Shown here piece by piece: positions 8,827-17,940 of a stretch of DNA of 48,782 nucleotides. The notes beneath the pieces are model-generated. The model ran no database searches, was not told where the DNA came from, and saw only the letters and a list, made by a program, of their open reading frames with translations. The stretch comes from Segetibacter sp. GTDB lineage: Bacteria; Bacteroidota; Bacteroidia; Chitinophagales; Chitinophagaceae. Numbering within the stretch: the first letter of the stretch is position 1; every line of letters starts with the position of its first letter. The DNA lies in assembly GCA_021154405.1 (NCBI GenBank), contig JAJKIP010000158.1, positions 1-48,782 of the forward strand, written 5' to 3'. A program made the translations under genes and the position numbers.

Positions 8827-11448
8827 TTACTGGCTGATCTGTTTTCTTACAGCCTCGATCACCTCCTTTAATTTCCCGGCTTCCTGCCCACCCGCTGTTG
8901 CCAGCGATTTTTGGCCGCCTCCACCTCCTTTGATTAACGGGACTACCAGGTCCTTGATGAGCTTTCCGGCATCCAGCCCTTTTGCGGCAACTACAGTGTC
9001 GGCAATGCCGATCGCAACAAAAGGTTTACCGCCGATATTGGCGCCCAGGACAACTAAATAATCATTGAGATTATTCTTAAGGTCAACGCAGATCTTTTTA
9101 AGGGCATCAGCATTTCCCACTTCAACAATATCTCCTATAAAGGTTATGCCATTAATGATCTCATCTTTTTTCAGGAGCTCATTACGGAGGACAACCAGTT
9201 TTTTTGCTTCCATCCGTTCCAGCTTCTTTTCAAGCGCTGATTTTTCCTCCATCAACTTCTCAATAGCTTTGAAAGGTTCTTTTGTCTTCAACAATTCACT
9301 TACCAGTTTTAACTGTGTAAGCTTATCACTGGTATACTGTTCGGCTGAAGCGCCTGTTAACGCTTCAATCCGTCTCACACCTGCAGCAACCGCACCTTCT
9401 GAAATAATCGTGAAGAAGCCAATTGAACCAGTTTGGCCAACATGGGTACCCCCGCACAATTCAATGGAATAAGAAGGATCAATAATGACAACCCTGACCT
9501 TATCGCCATATTTTTCTCCAAAAAGCGCCATAGCTCCAAGCTTCAACGCCTCCTCTTTTGGCAATTCCTTTATTACAACCGGGATATTTTCTCTTATCTT
9601 TTCATTGACCAGTATTTCCACCTGCCGGATCTCCTCCTCTGTCATTTTTGAAAAATGGGAGAAATCAAATCGAAGGATATCAGGAGAAACCAGAGAGCCC
9701 TTTTGGGCAACATGATTGCCCAAAACTTTTCTTAATGCAGCATGAAGCAAATGAGTAGCTGTATGATTAAAGGTGATCGCTTTTCTTTTTTCAATATCCA
9801 CTTTTGCCTTAACAGTAGCTTCCGGCGAGGAAGGGAGCTTATCTACGAAGTGGATGATAAGATCATTTTCTTTTTTAGTATCATTCACTGCAATTGATTC
9901 ACCATTCGCAACCAGTAAACCAGTATCACCAACCTGTCCTCCACTCTCTGCATAAAAAGGAGTAGTTTCCAGTACCACCTGGTACTGCTCTTTACCCTTT
10001 GCTTTCACCTTCCGATAACGCACCAGTTTTGTATCGGTTTCTAATTCATTATATCCTACAAAAGATGTTTTACCATTCCTGTTTATCTCTACCCAGTCTT
10101 CTGTATCTACAGCAGTAGCTGCGCGGCTGCGATCTTTCTGCTGTTTCATTTCCGCTTCAAATTCTTTCTCATCAACAGCCAGATTACTTTCTGAAGCTAT
10201 TAAACGTGTAAGATCAATTGGGAACCCATAAGTATCATATAATTCAAAAGCATCTTTACCACTTACAACGCCACCTGAAGAAGATTTAAGTATTCCTTCT
10301 ATATTTTTCAACCCCTTTTCCAGAGTACGCATAAAAGCTTCTTCTTCTTCTTTCACCACTTTGCCAACAAAATCAACCTGCGTGAATAATTCGGGAAATA
10401 CATTTTCAAATTGCTTAGCCAGGATCGGCACCAGCTGATATAATAATGGCTGCTTATAATCCAGGTAAGAATAATAATACCGAACCGCCCTTCTCAATAT
10501 TCTTCTTATTACATAACCAGCCCCGGTATTGGAAGGCAATTGTCCGTCTGCAATTGTAAATGCGATAGCTCTTATATGGTCTGCATTTACTCGGAATGCA
10601 ATTGCCTGTTTGCTTTCACCACGATCATATTTCTTTCCAGTGATCTTTTCAATGGCTGCAATAGTACCACTGAAAGTATCAGTATCATAATTACTTGCTT
10701 TTTGCTGAAGTACACGAGTCAGTCTTTCCAGGCCCATTCCAGTGTCTACATGCTTTGCAGGGAGCGCTTCCAGTGAACCATCTTTCAAACGATTGAACTG
10801 AATAAACACATTATTCCAAATCTCAATAACGTTTGGATCATCGCCATTCACTAATGACTTACCATCCACTTTTTTTCGATCTGCATCCGATCTGCAGTCC
10901 ACATGTATTTCCGTACAGGGGCCGCATGGACCGGTATCGCCCATTTCCCAAAAATTATCTTTCCTGGCAAACGGCAGTATCCTGTCTTCGGCTATCCATT
11001 TCTTCCATTCATTATATGACTCTTCATCTCTGGGTAGCTTCTCTTTTTCATCGCCGTTGAATATGCTCACATAAAGGCGGTCCTTCGGAATCCTGTAAAC
11101 CTCCGTAAGTAACTCCCAGCTCCAGGCTATCGCTTCCGTTTTAAAATAGTCCCCGAAGCTCCAGTTTCCCAGCATTTCAAACATGGTATGGTGATACGAA
11201 TCCACTCCCACTTCTTCCAGGTCATTATGCTTTCCACTTACCCTGAGGCATTTCTGGGTATCTGCCACCCTTGGAGACTCGGGCTTGCGGTTTCCCAGGA
11301 AATAATCCTTGAACTGATTCATACCCGCATTGGTGAACATGAGGGTAGGGTCATTTTTCACAACAATCGGGGCCGAAGGGACAATTTGATGTCCTCTGGC
11401 ACGAAAGAAATCCAGGAATTGCTGTCGTATGTCTGCACTCGTCATCAT
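8827..11448 (-). CDS. alaS: Alanine-tRNA ligase
   Basis: Class II synthetase that charges tRNA(Ala) in the cytosol and edits mischarged Ser and Gly. The 873 residues have the full domain order: N-terminal catalytic core (FFRARGHQIVPSAP, PTLMFTNAGMNQFKDYFLG, FEMLGNWSFGDYFK, and class II motif 3 in HVDTGMGLERL), helical tRNA-recognition region, editing domain with zinc ligands in HTATHLLH and CGGTH, then the C-Ala domain ending in a Gly-rich GGGGGQKSLATAGG segment. ATG codons occur at 11448 and 11445; either start keeps the family N-terminus. It is divergent from an M23 peptidase gene, a gene neighbourhood I recall as common in Bacteroidota. Its probable promoter lies at 11584-11591, giving a leader of about 130 bases. 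Confidence 0.98.
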   Translation of the reverse strand: MMTSADIRQQFLDFFRARGHQIVPSAPIVVKNDPTLMFTNAGMNQFKDYFLGNRKPESPRVADTQKCLRVSGKHNDLEEVGVDSYHHTMFEMLGNWSFGDYFKTEAIAWSWELLTEVYRIPKDRLYVSIFNGDEKEKLPRDEESYNEWKKWIAEDRILPFARKDNFWEMGDTGPCGPCTEIHVDCRSDADRKKVDGKSLVNGDDPNVIEIWNNVFIQFNRLKDGSLEALPAKHVDTGMGLERLTRVLQQKASNYDTDTFSGTIAAIEKITGKKYDRGESKQAIAFRVNADHIRAIAFTIADGQLPSNTGAGYVIRRILRRAVRYYYSYLDYKQPLLYQLVPILAKQFENVFPELFTQVDFVGKVVKEEEEAFMRTLEKGLKNIEGILKSSSGGVVSGKDAFELYDTYGFPIDLTRLIASESNLAVDEKEFEAEMKQQKDRSRAATAVDTEDWVEINRNGKTSFVGYNELETDTKLVRYRKVKAKGKEQYQVVLETTPFYAESGGQVGDTGLLVANGESIAVNDTKKENDLIIHFVDKLPSSPEATVKAKVDIEKRKAITFNHTATHLLHAALRKVLGNHVAQKGSLVSPDILRFDFSHFSKMTEEEIRQVEILVNEKIRENIPVVIKELPKEEALKLGAMALFGEKYGDKVRVVIIDPSYSIELCGGTHVGQTGSIGFFTIISEGAVAAGVRRIEALTGASAEQYTSDKLTQLKLVSELLKTKEPFKAIEKLMEEKSALEKKLERMEAKKLVVLRNELLKKDEIINGITFIGDIVEVGNADALKKICVDLKNNLNDYLVVLGANIGGKPFVAIGIADTVVAAKGLDAGKLIKDLVVPLIKGGGGGQKSLATAGGQEAGKLKEVIEAVRKQISQ

Positions 11449-11467
11449 GATCGGGTAATAAGGGGGG

Positions 11468-11498
11468 TTGACTTTTGACGCTGAACGACTTATATTTG
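11468..11498 (+). promoter_or_regulatory. Consensus Bacteroidota promoter driving the M23 peptidase gene
   Basis: TTG (11468-11470), a 20-base spacer, then TATATTTG (11491-11498) fit the TTG-N17-23-TAnnTTTG consensus exactly. Transcription would start near 11503-11505, about 140 bases before the ATG at 11646. The promoter lies close to the alaS start codon, inside the region that the alaS leader would cover on the other strand. Confidence 0.75.
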
Positions 11499-11542
11499 TC
11501 CGCTATTGCGTTTTGAACGGGTCACCTTACCCTCGTTAACTA

Positions 11543-11560
11543 ATTATGCAAAAGCATAAT
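11543..11560. repeat. Short perfect stem-loop in the shared alaS/M23 leader region
   Basis: ATTATGC (11543-11549), loop AAAA, GCATAAT (11554-11560). It would be transcribed from both sides if both predicted promoters are used. No T-tract follows, so it is not a terminator. Confidence 0.45.
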
Positions 11561-11583
11561 AGAAGGCTTCGGCGACCGAATCG

Positions 11584-11591
11584 CAAAGGTA
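11584..11591 (-). promoter_or_regulatory. Bacteroidota -7 box, probable alaS promoter
   Basis: TACCTTTG followed by C on the minus strand is an exact TAnnTTTG match. No TTG is seen at the ideal distance upstream. Start of transcription would be near 11578, about 130 bases before the alaS ATG. Confidence 0.6.
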
Positions 11592-11645
11592 GTATTTCAA
11601 ACGGCATTTGAACTCAGCAAAAACAGAGTGAAAGGCTGGTTTGTT

Positions 11646-12617
11646 ATGAAAAAAATCAAATATTACTATAATACCAATACGCTTCGCTATGAAAAACTCG
11701 AAGTACCATTGCGCGTTAAATTATTGCGCATATTTGGGTTTATAGCCGCCGCCTTTGTCACCGCCACACTTATCTCTTTATTTGCATTCCAGTTTGTAGG
11801 TTCCCCCAATGAGCAATTGTTACGCAGGCAGAATGGTGCGCTTAAAGATCGTTATAGTGAGTTCAATGAACAGCTCAAGACGATCTCTCAACAAATGAAA
11901 GAGCTGGAAAAAAGAGATAATAATGTTTACCGTGCCATCTTCGAAGCCAATCCTATTCCTGATAGTGCAAGAGCCAAGGAACTGGAAGAGCAGATTGAAA
12001 TTGCAACAGTGGAAGGAATGAATAATACACAACTTTTTGCTTCCATCTCTAATACGCTTGACAATCTGAGCAATCGTATCAGCATTCAGACCAAATCATA
12101 CAATGAGGTGGATGGGCTGGTAAAGAATAAAGAACAATTGCTGGCACATACTCCCGCCATCCAACCGGTAAGTAATAAGGACCTATCACGGATTGCTTCT
12201 GGTTTCGGGCATCGTATTGACCCTGTTTATAAAACTATCAAGATGCATGCGGGACTCGATTTTGCCGCCCCACAGGGAACGCCGATTTATGCCACAGCCG
12301 ATGGTGTAGTACGTACGGGAGGAAATACGGGTAACGGTTACGGAAACCACGTGGTGATCAATCACGGTTATGGATATGAGACCCTTTACGGCCATATGGT
12401 GAGGGTAAAAGCCAAGCCGGGTGAAGCCGTTAAAAGAGGGGAAGTGATCGGCTGGGTGGGAAGCACCGGTAAGTCCACCGGTCCACATTGTCACTATGAA
12501 GTACACAAGAACGGCAATAAGATAGATCCCGCCTATTTCTTCTATAATGATCTTTCTCCTGACCAGTTTGACCGCCTCCTGAAACTGGCTGCATCAGCCA
12601 ATCAAAGCCTGGATTAA
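11646..12617 (+). CDS. M23-family metallopeptidase with N-terminal membrane anchor and coiled coil
   Basis: A 323-residue LytM-type endopeptidase that likely cleaves peptidoglycan cross-links in the periplasm. The N-terminus is cytosolic and basic, a membrane helix follows (about residues 26-48, GFIAAAFVTATLISLFAF), then a coiled-coil region (about 55-165) and the M23 domain (about 180-300). Zinc ligands are visible in HAGLDFAAPQGTP (HxxxD) and in GPHCHYEVHKNG (HxH); YGNHVVINHGYGYETLYGHM is the usual linking segment, so the enzyme should be active. An upstream GTG (11628) would add six residues; I prefer the ATG at 11646, which starts the typical MKKIKYYYNTNTLRYEKLE sequence. It is transcribed divergently from alaS and followed by a MerR-type regulator. 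Confidence 0.92.
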   Translation: MKKIKYYYNTNTLRYEKLEVPLRVKLLRIFGFIAAAFVTATLISLFAFQFVGSPNEQLLRRQNGALKDRYSEFNEQLKTISQQMKELEKRDNNVYRAIFEANPIPDSARAKELEEQIEIATVEGMNNTQLFASISNTLDNLSNRISIQTKSYNEVDGLVKNKEQLLAHTPAIQPVSNKDLSRIASGFGHRIDPVYKTIKMHAGLDFAAPQGTPIYATADGVVRTGGNTGNGYGNHVVINHGYGYETLYGHMVRVKAKPGEAVKRGEVIGWVGSTGKSTGPHCHYEVHKNGNKIDPAYFFYNDLSPDQFDRLLKLAASANQSLD

Positions 12618-12855
12618 CGAACGTTCTGCAAATTGGATATCGAACGTACAGATATGTGTAAAGTTGACATGCTTCCAGTAAACTTGATCTTTTGTAAAAG
12701 GCATCCGTGAAATCCCGGATAGCAGTTTCGAATTGCGTAAATATTCCCCCCGGATCACGGTTATTCACTTACGTTGATTATTTTCTATTGATTTTTCCAC
12801 ACTATGGTATCAACTTTGCTGTAAGGGCACATCGGATGTACCTTTATAATAATTC

Positions 12856-13392
12856 ATGGATAAACCTCTTTCACAAATAACCTTTGAGTTTAATGGTGCA
12901 GAAGAAACAGTAGTTCCCAATAATCCAGGCGTGGGAATAGCAAGGATCAAACCCAAAGAAAAACCAGCTGCTGAATCTCCTGTTACTGCAAAAAAGACGG
13001 GATCCACCCGTGGACGCCGCTCCCTGAAAGATATTGGGCTGGCAGCTGACCTCATACAGGTTCCGGAAGATGAGATCCTGTTTCAAAAACAATATTATTC
13101 TATTGGAGAAGTGGCTGGCATGTTCAAGGAAAACCAGTCCCTGATCCGCTACTGGGAAATTGAATTCGATATACTTCAGCCTCGCAAGAATAGAAAAGGT
13201 GACCGTTTTTTCCGGCCTATTGATGTGAAGAACCTGGTACTGATCTATGATCTCCTCCGCCGCAGAAAATTCACTATTGAAGGTGCCAAAGATTATCTCA
13301 AAAAGAACAAGAAGGCGGAAGAAAAATTCGCCATGATACAGTCGCTGGAAAAGATCAAAAGCTTTCTCCTGGAAATCAAAGCAACCCTCTGA
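12856..13392 (+). CDS. MerR-family transcriptional regulator
   Basis: A 178-residue DNA-binding protein. Residues 79-155 are a MerR winged helix: YYSIGEVAGMF, the SLIRYWE turn (equivalent of the usual LRYYE), NRKGDRFFRP and DVKNLVLIYDLLRRRKFTIEGAKDYL. Before it is an unusual 75-residue N-terminal part that looks disordered and contains a basic stretch (TRGRRSLKD). There is almost no effector domain after the helix-turn-helix, only about 20 residues, so it may not bind a classic small ligand. The same type of gene next to alaS and an M23 peptidase is, from memory, a recurrent Bacteroidota arrangement. Near-consensus -7 boxes (CAACTTTG and TACCTTTA) lie in the 60 bases upstream. Confidence 0.88.
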   Translation: MDKPLSQITFEFNGAEETVVPNNPGVGIARIKPKEKPAAESPVTAKKTGSTRGRRSLKDIGLAADLIQVPEDEILFQKQYYSIGEVAGMFKENQSLIRYWEIEFDILQPRKNRKGDRFFRPIDVKNLVLIYDLLRRRKFTIEGAKDYLKKNKKAEEKFAMIQSLEKIKSFLLEIKATL

Positions 13393-13485
13393 CAGCCTGC
13401 TCCCGTCTGCAATTCGTCCATCGTAAGTTTTAAGCAGGGATGACCCTGTTTCTGTCTTATTTTTACAACCTATCTATTTCCCAAC

Positions 13486-14007
13486 ATGAAGAAATTGATG
13501 ACGTTTGGTTTATCCGTGCTGCTATCCGGATTTCAGCTCTTCGCACAAAATCAGTATGAAATTTCTACTGACGCTAAAACCGGCGAAAAGGTCTTTAAAG
13601 GAATTATTTCCCGTGATCTGATCGAAAAGGAACCTTCCTTTAAATGGTATGCAGAAAATCAAAAAGCTTATGCTCCGCTACCCATAGCATTAACACAGCT
13701 TCGCAAAAATGCAGATTCTTTACAACTGGTGATATTCATGGGTACCTGGTGTGAGGATTCTCATTTTGTAATACCCCGATTATTCGCCCTGCTTGATCAA
13801 TCTGGGTTTCCAAAAGATAAAGTAACGCTAATTGGTGTGGATAGAGACAAGAAAACACTCAGTCATTTGTCCGAAGCGCTCAATGTAACGAATGTACCTA
13901 CCATAATGGTGATGAAGAAAGGAAAGGAGCTTGGCCGCGTCATTGAATACGGGCATGATGGATTATTTGATAAAGAGCTTGGTGAGATATTGAGTGGAAG
14001 CAGATAA
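13486..14007 (+). CDS. Exported thioredoxin-fold protein with a single active-site cysteine
   Basis: A 173-residue protein with a signal peptide (MKKLMTFGLSVLLSGFQLFA, probably cleaved after AQN). Residues about 75-170 have a thioredoxin fold: the beta strand SLQLVIFMGTW, active site at Cys 89 and the cis-Pro loop NVPTIMVM (Pro 138). The active site reads WCEDS, so the second Cys of CxxC is Ser 92. It cannot form the normal intramolecular disulfide; a monothiol or mixed-disulfide role, or a binding role, is more likely. It is convergent with the response regulator gene, with only 3 bases between stops. A near-consensus -7 box (TATTTTTA) lies about 25 bases upstream. Confidence 0.85.
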   Translation: MKKLMTFGLSVLLSGFQLFAQNQYEISTDAKTGEKVFKGIISRDLIEKEPSFKWYAENQKAYAPLPIALTQLRKNADSLQLVIFMGTWCEDSHFVIPRLFALLDQSGFPKDKVTLIGVDRDKKTLSHLSEALNVTNVPTIMVMKKGKELGRVIEYGHDGLFDKELGEILSGSR

Positions 14008-14010
14008 CTC

Positions 14011-14658
14011 TTAAACAATCCGCTGATTGATGGCCTTTGCCACTACTTCTGTGAGTGAAGCCACATGCAATTTTTCGTATATTTTCTTTACATGACTTCT
14101 CACTGTCTCATAGCTGATAAATAATTTATCGGCGATCATCTTATAACTTAAACCTTCAACAATACAGGCCAGTACATCCTTTTCACGGGGAGTAAGATTA
14201 TAATCGGGAGCTTCTTCGGGCCTGATATACTGCTGAACAGATTGCATTTTATTCAGGACTTTCCGCGCAATGGATGGCGACATGGGCGAACCTCCAAACT
14301 GTAATTCACGAATGGCGTCCAGCAATTTTACATTCAGATGGTTCTTGAGTATATATCCTGATGCTCCTGCACAAATAGAATCGAATACACGGTCATCATC
14401 TTCAAACACAGTCTGCATCAACACCTGAATATGCGGAAATTCTTTCTTCAATTTATGGACTGCTTCAATACCCGTCATACCAGGCATCTCGATATCCATC
14501 AACACAACATCAGGCCGGCATTCGCGGGCATCATCCACGCAATCCAGTACATGGGAAAAAGAACCCACTACTTCAAAATCTTTAACTGTTTTCAACAACA
14601 TGGAGATACTTTCCCTGATATTCTTATTGTCGTCGAAAATGGCAATACGTAGACTCAT
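14011..14658 (-). CDS. NarL/FixJ-type response regulator
   Basis: A 215-residue regulator with a receiver domain (about 1-120: IFDDNKNIRESISML acidic pair, phospho-acceptor Asp 55 in DVVLMDIEMPGMTG, conserved Thr and Lys 105 in SGYILKNHLN) and a C-terminal LuxR-type helix-turn-helix (about 150-212: LTPREKDVLACIVEGLSYK, YETVRSHVKKIYEKL). It is the likely partner of the sensor kinase gene 54 bases upstream on the same strand. Between the two genes lie a 9-bp dyad and a possible promoter (TTG-N22-TAACTTTT), so the regulator may also be transcribed on its own and may control itself. Family firm; targets inferred. Confidence 0.95.
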   Translation of the reverse strand: MSLRIAIFDDNKNIRESISMLLKTVKDFEVVGSFSHVLDCVDDARECRPDVVLMDIEMPGMTGIEAVHKLKKEFPHIQVLMQTVFEDDDRVFDSICAGASGYILKNHLNVKLLDAIRELQFGGSPMSPSIARKVLNKMQSVQQYIRPEEAPDYNLTPREKDVLACIVEGLSYKMIADKLFISYETVRSHVKKIYEKLHVASLTEVVAKAINQRIV

Positions 14659-14700
14659 AATTAAAAAGTTAATTAAAGTTCCGTTAATCCTGCCAATCTA

Positions 14701-14724
14701 CCTATCCCCGAATCAGGGGATAGG
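14701..14724. promoter_or_regulatory. Candidate operator A: 9-bp dyad upstream of the response-regulator gene
   Basis: CCTATCCCC and GGGGATAGG flank a 6-base centre (GAATCA) that contains the kinase stop codon. No T-tract follows on either strand, so it is not a standard terminator. On the minus strand it ends a few bases before a TTG (14694-14696) that pairs with TAACTTTT (14664-14671) at a 22-base spacing. The core TATCCCCGAATCAGGGGAT recurs, with changes, at 18754 and 19744. Confidence 0.5.
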
Positions 14725-17700
14725 GCTTGTGAGTTGAACTACAGTACCTTCCCCCGGCTTGCTGGTAACCTTTATCTCTGCTTTCATTTCGGCCGCACGC
14801 ATTTTCATATTCCGCAGGCCATTTCCGGATAAGGATTGTCGTTGATCCTGTATCATTTTACCAGTGTCAAAGCCTATCCCATTATCTTTCACGAGGAGTT
14901 CCAGCTTACGATTTCTGACCTTTATCTCCACGAATACTTCGGTAGCTTTTGAATACTTGACAATATTATTGATCGCTTCCTTGAATATCAGGTAGAAGTT
15001 TTTTCTCTTTTCCATGTCCAGGGTGGCGGAATAGATAGCTTCATCATAATGCGGGGTGAAATGAATTCCACAGGCAGCCAGCAATGGTTTCGCAAAGGAC
15101 TCCATTCTTTGAACGATCTTCTCCATACTGTCATTTCGCGGATTAATGGCCCAGACTATATCATTCATTTCCGAGATCATATCTGTAGAAGTGATGCTGA
15201 TCTTACCCAGGATATCATTTAATTCTTTCTTATCTCCTCCATCGCTTTGAATCTGTGCTACCTGGCTGTAAACTGAAATACTGCTAAGCGTTGAACCTAC
15301 ATTATCATGAAGGTCCTGCGCAATTTTGTTTCGAATTGCCTGACGTTTCAGGATCTCATTAATTCGATAACGATACAGGAAATAGATGGACACCGCAATA
15401 AATATTGCACACAATCCATAGAACCACCATCGTTTCCAGATTGGCGGCGTAATAATTATCTTAAGTTTCTGGACCATTTCACTCCAGGTACCAGGATTAT
15501 TAGTTGCTCTCACGCGAAAGGTATAAGTGCCGCCGGGAAGATTGGAAAATACAACACTGTTGCGCGAACCATTATCCATCCATTCTTTGTCTAATCCTTC
15601 CAGCATATACTGGTATTGCACTGTTTGAGACAATGCATATTCCGGAGCTGCAAATTCCAGCGTAAAATAATTCTGTCGATGGCTAAGCCTGATTGTATTG
15701 TCAGACAGCAAATGACTGTAAGACGTATTGAATATTTTGAAATCAGTCAGGTATACAGTTGGCGTTGCCTTTGTATCATCAATTGAATCTGGATGAAATT
15801 CGATGAAGTAGTTATTGCCTGCTACATACATCCTTCCTTCATTATCTTTATAGATATAACCCTTCACACCACCTGATTTCTCAAGGTCAGGCAAATCATA
15901 TGTCCTGCTGGAATGAGAAGCGGTATCATATTTCTGAAGATTTCCATTGGTGATCATCCACACATTTCCTTTTTTGTCTGTAGCTATCCCTTCCAAGAGG
16001 TTATTGGTAGCGCCCATATGCCTGATCTTTCTTCCTTTGAAAGAAAGAAAATTCAGGCCTCCGCCATAGGTACTAACCCAGAGATTGCCATGTCCATCCC
16101 CTGTAATATCAAACACATGATTATTACTTAAGCCTTCATTCTTCAGGGGATCGTTTGTATAAAAAATACTGCCCGCTTTTGTATTGGTGAGCCATTCTCC
16201 CAATCCTTCGTTAGCAGCAGCCAGCCAGATCTTGCCACTGGCTGATCTGTAAAGTCTGTGAATGAGATTGTCTTTTATATTGAAACGGGCGATAATATTC
16301 CGTGTTGAATCCAGTCGCGAAACCCAGTGCTTTTCCTGCAGGTCATAGTAGGCAAGGTAATGTCCGTAAGGCGATACCAATATAACCGGATGATCGTCGA
16401 TCACATCTTCCACAACCGATACTACCCTTGATTCAATGATCTTGTTCATCACCTGGTCTTTTTCCGTATTGGGCAAAAGACTAACTGAATTTGTTTCTTT
16501 ATTGTAGAGGAAAAGGGAATAATTGGTTCCTATATAAAATTGTCCTTCCTTATCCTTAAAGAATTTTGTTACCGCCAGTTTGTTTCCCTGGTAGGTAACC
16601 GGCAGATGGGTGAGTGGGCCAGTATTATTCCTTTTTAAAAAAATACCATCGCTGGTGCCGATCCAGAGATCATTATTTTCATCATGATAAAAATCATAGA
16701 TAGTCAGTGATGGAGAGGGATTCGAATGAGGCAATAAGAATGTTTGCGTAAATCTATCCTGTGAAGGATTCCAGACACTTATGCCTTTGGGAGTACCCAG
16801 CCAGATCCTTCCTTCTTTGTCAATATAAATGCAATTAATGGTATTATCTGCAATGGAACCTTCCTGCATGGGGTTATTGCGATAATTATGAAATACCTGC
16901 TGCTGTTTATTCATTACCTGCAAGCCAGCAGTCTTACCTCCTATCCATAGACGCCCCTGGCTATCTTCCGCAAAACTTTTGATCTCATCATTGATAAAAG
17001 GATTCGCGGATCCATCCTGGCGATATACGGTTTCAGTGTTAGTTAAAGGATTATACCGATACAGGACCTTATCCCAGGAGCCATACCACATGATCTTTTG
17101 TCTGTCGCAATACAATGATGTAACTACCACATGTGGAAGATTGCCATAGAAATTATCATACCGTCTATCATAATCATAACTAACCCTTGCCGGGTCTATC
17201 TTGAGAATGCCACCACCCACCCTGCCAGCCCAAATCTTTCCTTCACTGTCAAAACAAAGGTCTAATGCGCCTCTGGGACCTTTTGGAGCACCGGGACCGC
17301 CTGGCACAGGAAAATCAAACTGACGGGTGCGCTTATTAAAGCGAATAACAGCCGAACCGCTTGTTGCCAGCCACAGATAACCATAATTATCCTGTGCCAT
17401 GGCGTTAATGGTATTCTCAGGAATGGAACGATTATCTCCCGGCTGATGTTTGTATTGTTTAAATTGAAGCGAGGGTTCTGCGCGGTAATCATACCGGGCC
17501 AGGCCGCCGTCACCTGTAGCGATCCAAAGAATTCCTTCACTATCCTCGATGATATCATTTATGGTATTACCGGAAATGCTGGAAGTGTCTCCCGGGCGGT
17601 TCCGGAAAATGATGAAGTTATGGCCATCAAACCGGTTCAATCCGTCATTAGTTCCAACCCAGATAAATCCTCTCTTGTCCTGCAGAATGCAATTCACCTG

Positions 17701-17817
17701 GTCATTGGAAAGGCCATCCTTTGAAGTGATCCTTTCGAAAAACAAAGAAGGCGACTGGGCGGAACAAATAAAAGTAGCAGCCAGAAAGGCCAATAAATGA
17801 AAAACTCTTCTGTTCAT
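14713..17817 (-). CDS. Sensor histidine kinase with periplasmic two-component propeller, Y_Y_Y domain and HisKA_3 core
   Basis: A 1034-residue membrane kinase. After a signal peptide (about 1-20) come roughly a dozen propeller repeats of the form DxxGxxWxGTxxGL (for example KRGFIWVGTNDGLNRFD, KEGRIWLGTPKGISVW), probably two seven-bladed propellers in the periplasm. A Y_Y_Y domain follows (YQYMLEGLDKEWMDNG, GGTYTFRVRATNN), then one membrane helix (about 797-817), a HisKA_3 dimerisation domain with phospho-His near 836 (LHDNVGSTLS), and an HATPase domain (EAINNIVKYS, DNGIGFD, GNGLRNMKMRA). There is no receiver domain, so it is a classic kinase and not the hybrid type often found beside SusCD loci. 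It should phosphorylate the adjacent regulator. The ligand is unknown. Confidence 0.95.
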   Translation of the reverse strand: MNRRVFHLLAFLAATFICSAQSPSLFFERITSKDGLSNDQVNCILQDKRGFIWVGTNDGLNRFDGHNFIIFRNRPGDTSSISGNTINDIIEDSEGILWIATGDGGLARYDYRAEPSLQFKQYKHQPGDNRSIPENTINAMAQDNYGYLWLATSGSAVIRFNKRTRQFDFPVPGGPGAPKGPRGALDLCFDSEGKIWAGRVGGGILKIDPARVSYDYDRRYDNFYGNLPHVVVTSLYCDRQKIMWYGSWDKVLYRYNPLTNTETVYRQDGSANPFINDEIKSFAEDSQGRLWIGGKTAGLQVMNKQQQVFHNYRNNPMQEGSIADNTINCIYIDKEGRIWLGTPKGISVWNPSQDRFTQTFLLPHSNPSPSLTIYDFYHDENNDLWIGTSDGIFLKRNNTGPLTHLPVTYQGNKLAVTKFFKDKEGQFYIGTNYSLFLYNKETNSVSLLPNTEKDQVMNKIIESRVVSVVEDVIDDHPVILVSPYGHYLAYYDLQEKHWVSRLDSTRNIIARFNIKDNLIHRLYRSASGKIWLAAANEGLGEWLTNTKAGSIFYTNDPLKNEGLSNNHVFDITGDGHGNLWVSTYGGGLNFLSFKGRKIRHMGATNNLLEGIATDKKGNVWMITNGNLQKYDTASHSSRTYDLPDLEKSGGVKGYIYKDNEGRMYVAGNNYFIEFHPDSIDDTKATPTVYLTDFKIFNTSYSHLLSDNTIRLSHRQNYFTLEFAAPEYALSQTVQYQYMLEGLDKEWMDNGSRNSVVFSNLPGGTYTFRVRATNNPGTWSEMVQKLKIIITPPIWKRWWFYGLCAIFIAVSIYFLYRYRINEILKRQAIRNKIAQDLHDNVGSTLSSISVYSQVAQIQSDGGDKKELNDILGKISITSTDMISEMNDIVWAINPRNDSMEKIVQRMESFAKPLLAACGIHFTPHYDEAIYSATLDMEKRKNFYLIFKEAINNIVKYSKATEVFVEIKVRNRKLELLVKDNGIGFDTGKMIQDQRQSLSGNGLRNMKMRAAEMKAEIKVTSKPGEGTVVQLTSPIP

Positions 17818-17880
17818 ACCGTGTTTTACCCGGCTAAAGGTAAGTAGTAATCATTTTTAGTATATAGTATAAAATAATAA

Positions 17881-17908
17881 TTGCCGACCTGCTAACGCAG
17901 GCCGGCAA
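17881..17908 (-). terminator. Terminator of the tandem-lipoprotein unit
   Basis: Twelve-bp stem (TTGCCGGCCTGC with GCAGGTCGGCAA, one G-U pair on the minus strand) around a 4-base loop, followed on the minus strand by TTATTATTTTATAC. It separates the lipoprotein genes from the kinase gene downstream. Confidence 0.75.
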
Positions 17909-17940
17909 ACTCCCAAATCCCTGAATCAACTTTTAGGGCG

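Noticed and set aside
12740-12766. CCCC-rich stretch upstream of the MerR gene as a fourth operator
   Set aside because: It shares only the CCCC and ATCA parts and has no GGGG arm.
14701-14724. Operator A read as a terminator of the kinase gene
   Set aside because: The dyad is perfect, but no T-tract follows on the minus strand, and it lies over the stop codon; a DNA-level site fits better with the related copies.
14713-17817. Hybrid two-component system protein
   Set aside because: The propeller and Y_Y_Y architecture suggested it, but the protein ends after the HATPase domain and the regulator is a separate gene.
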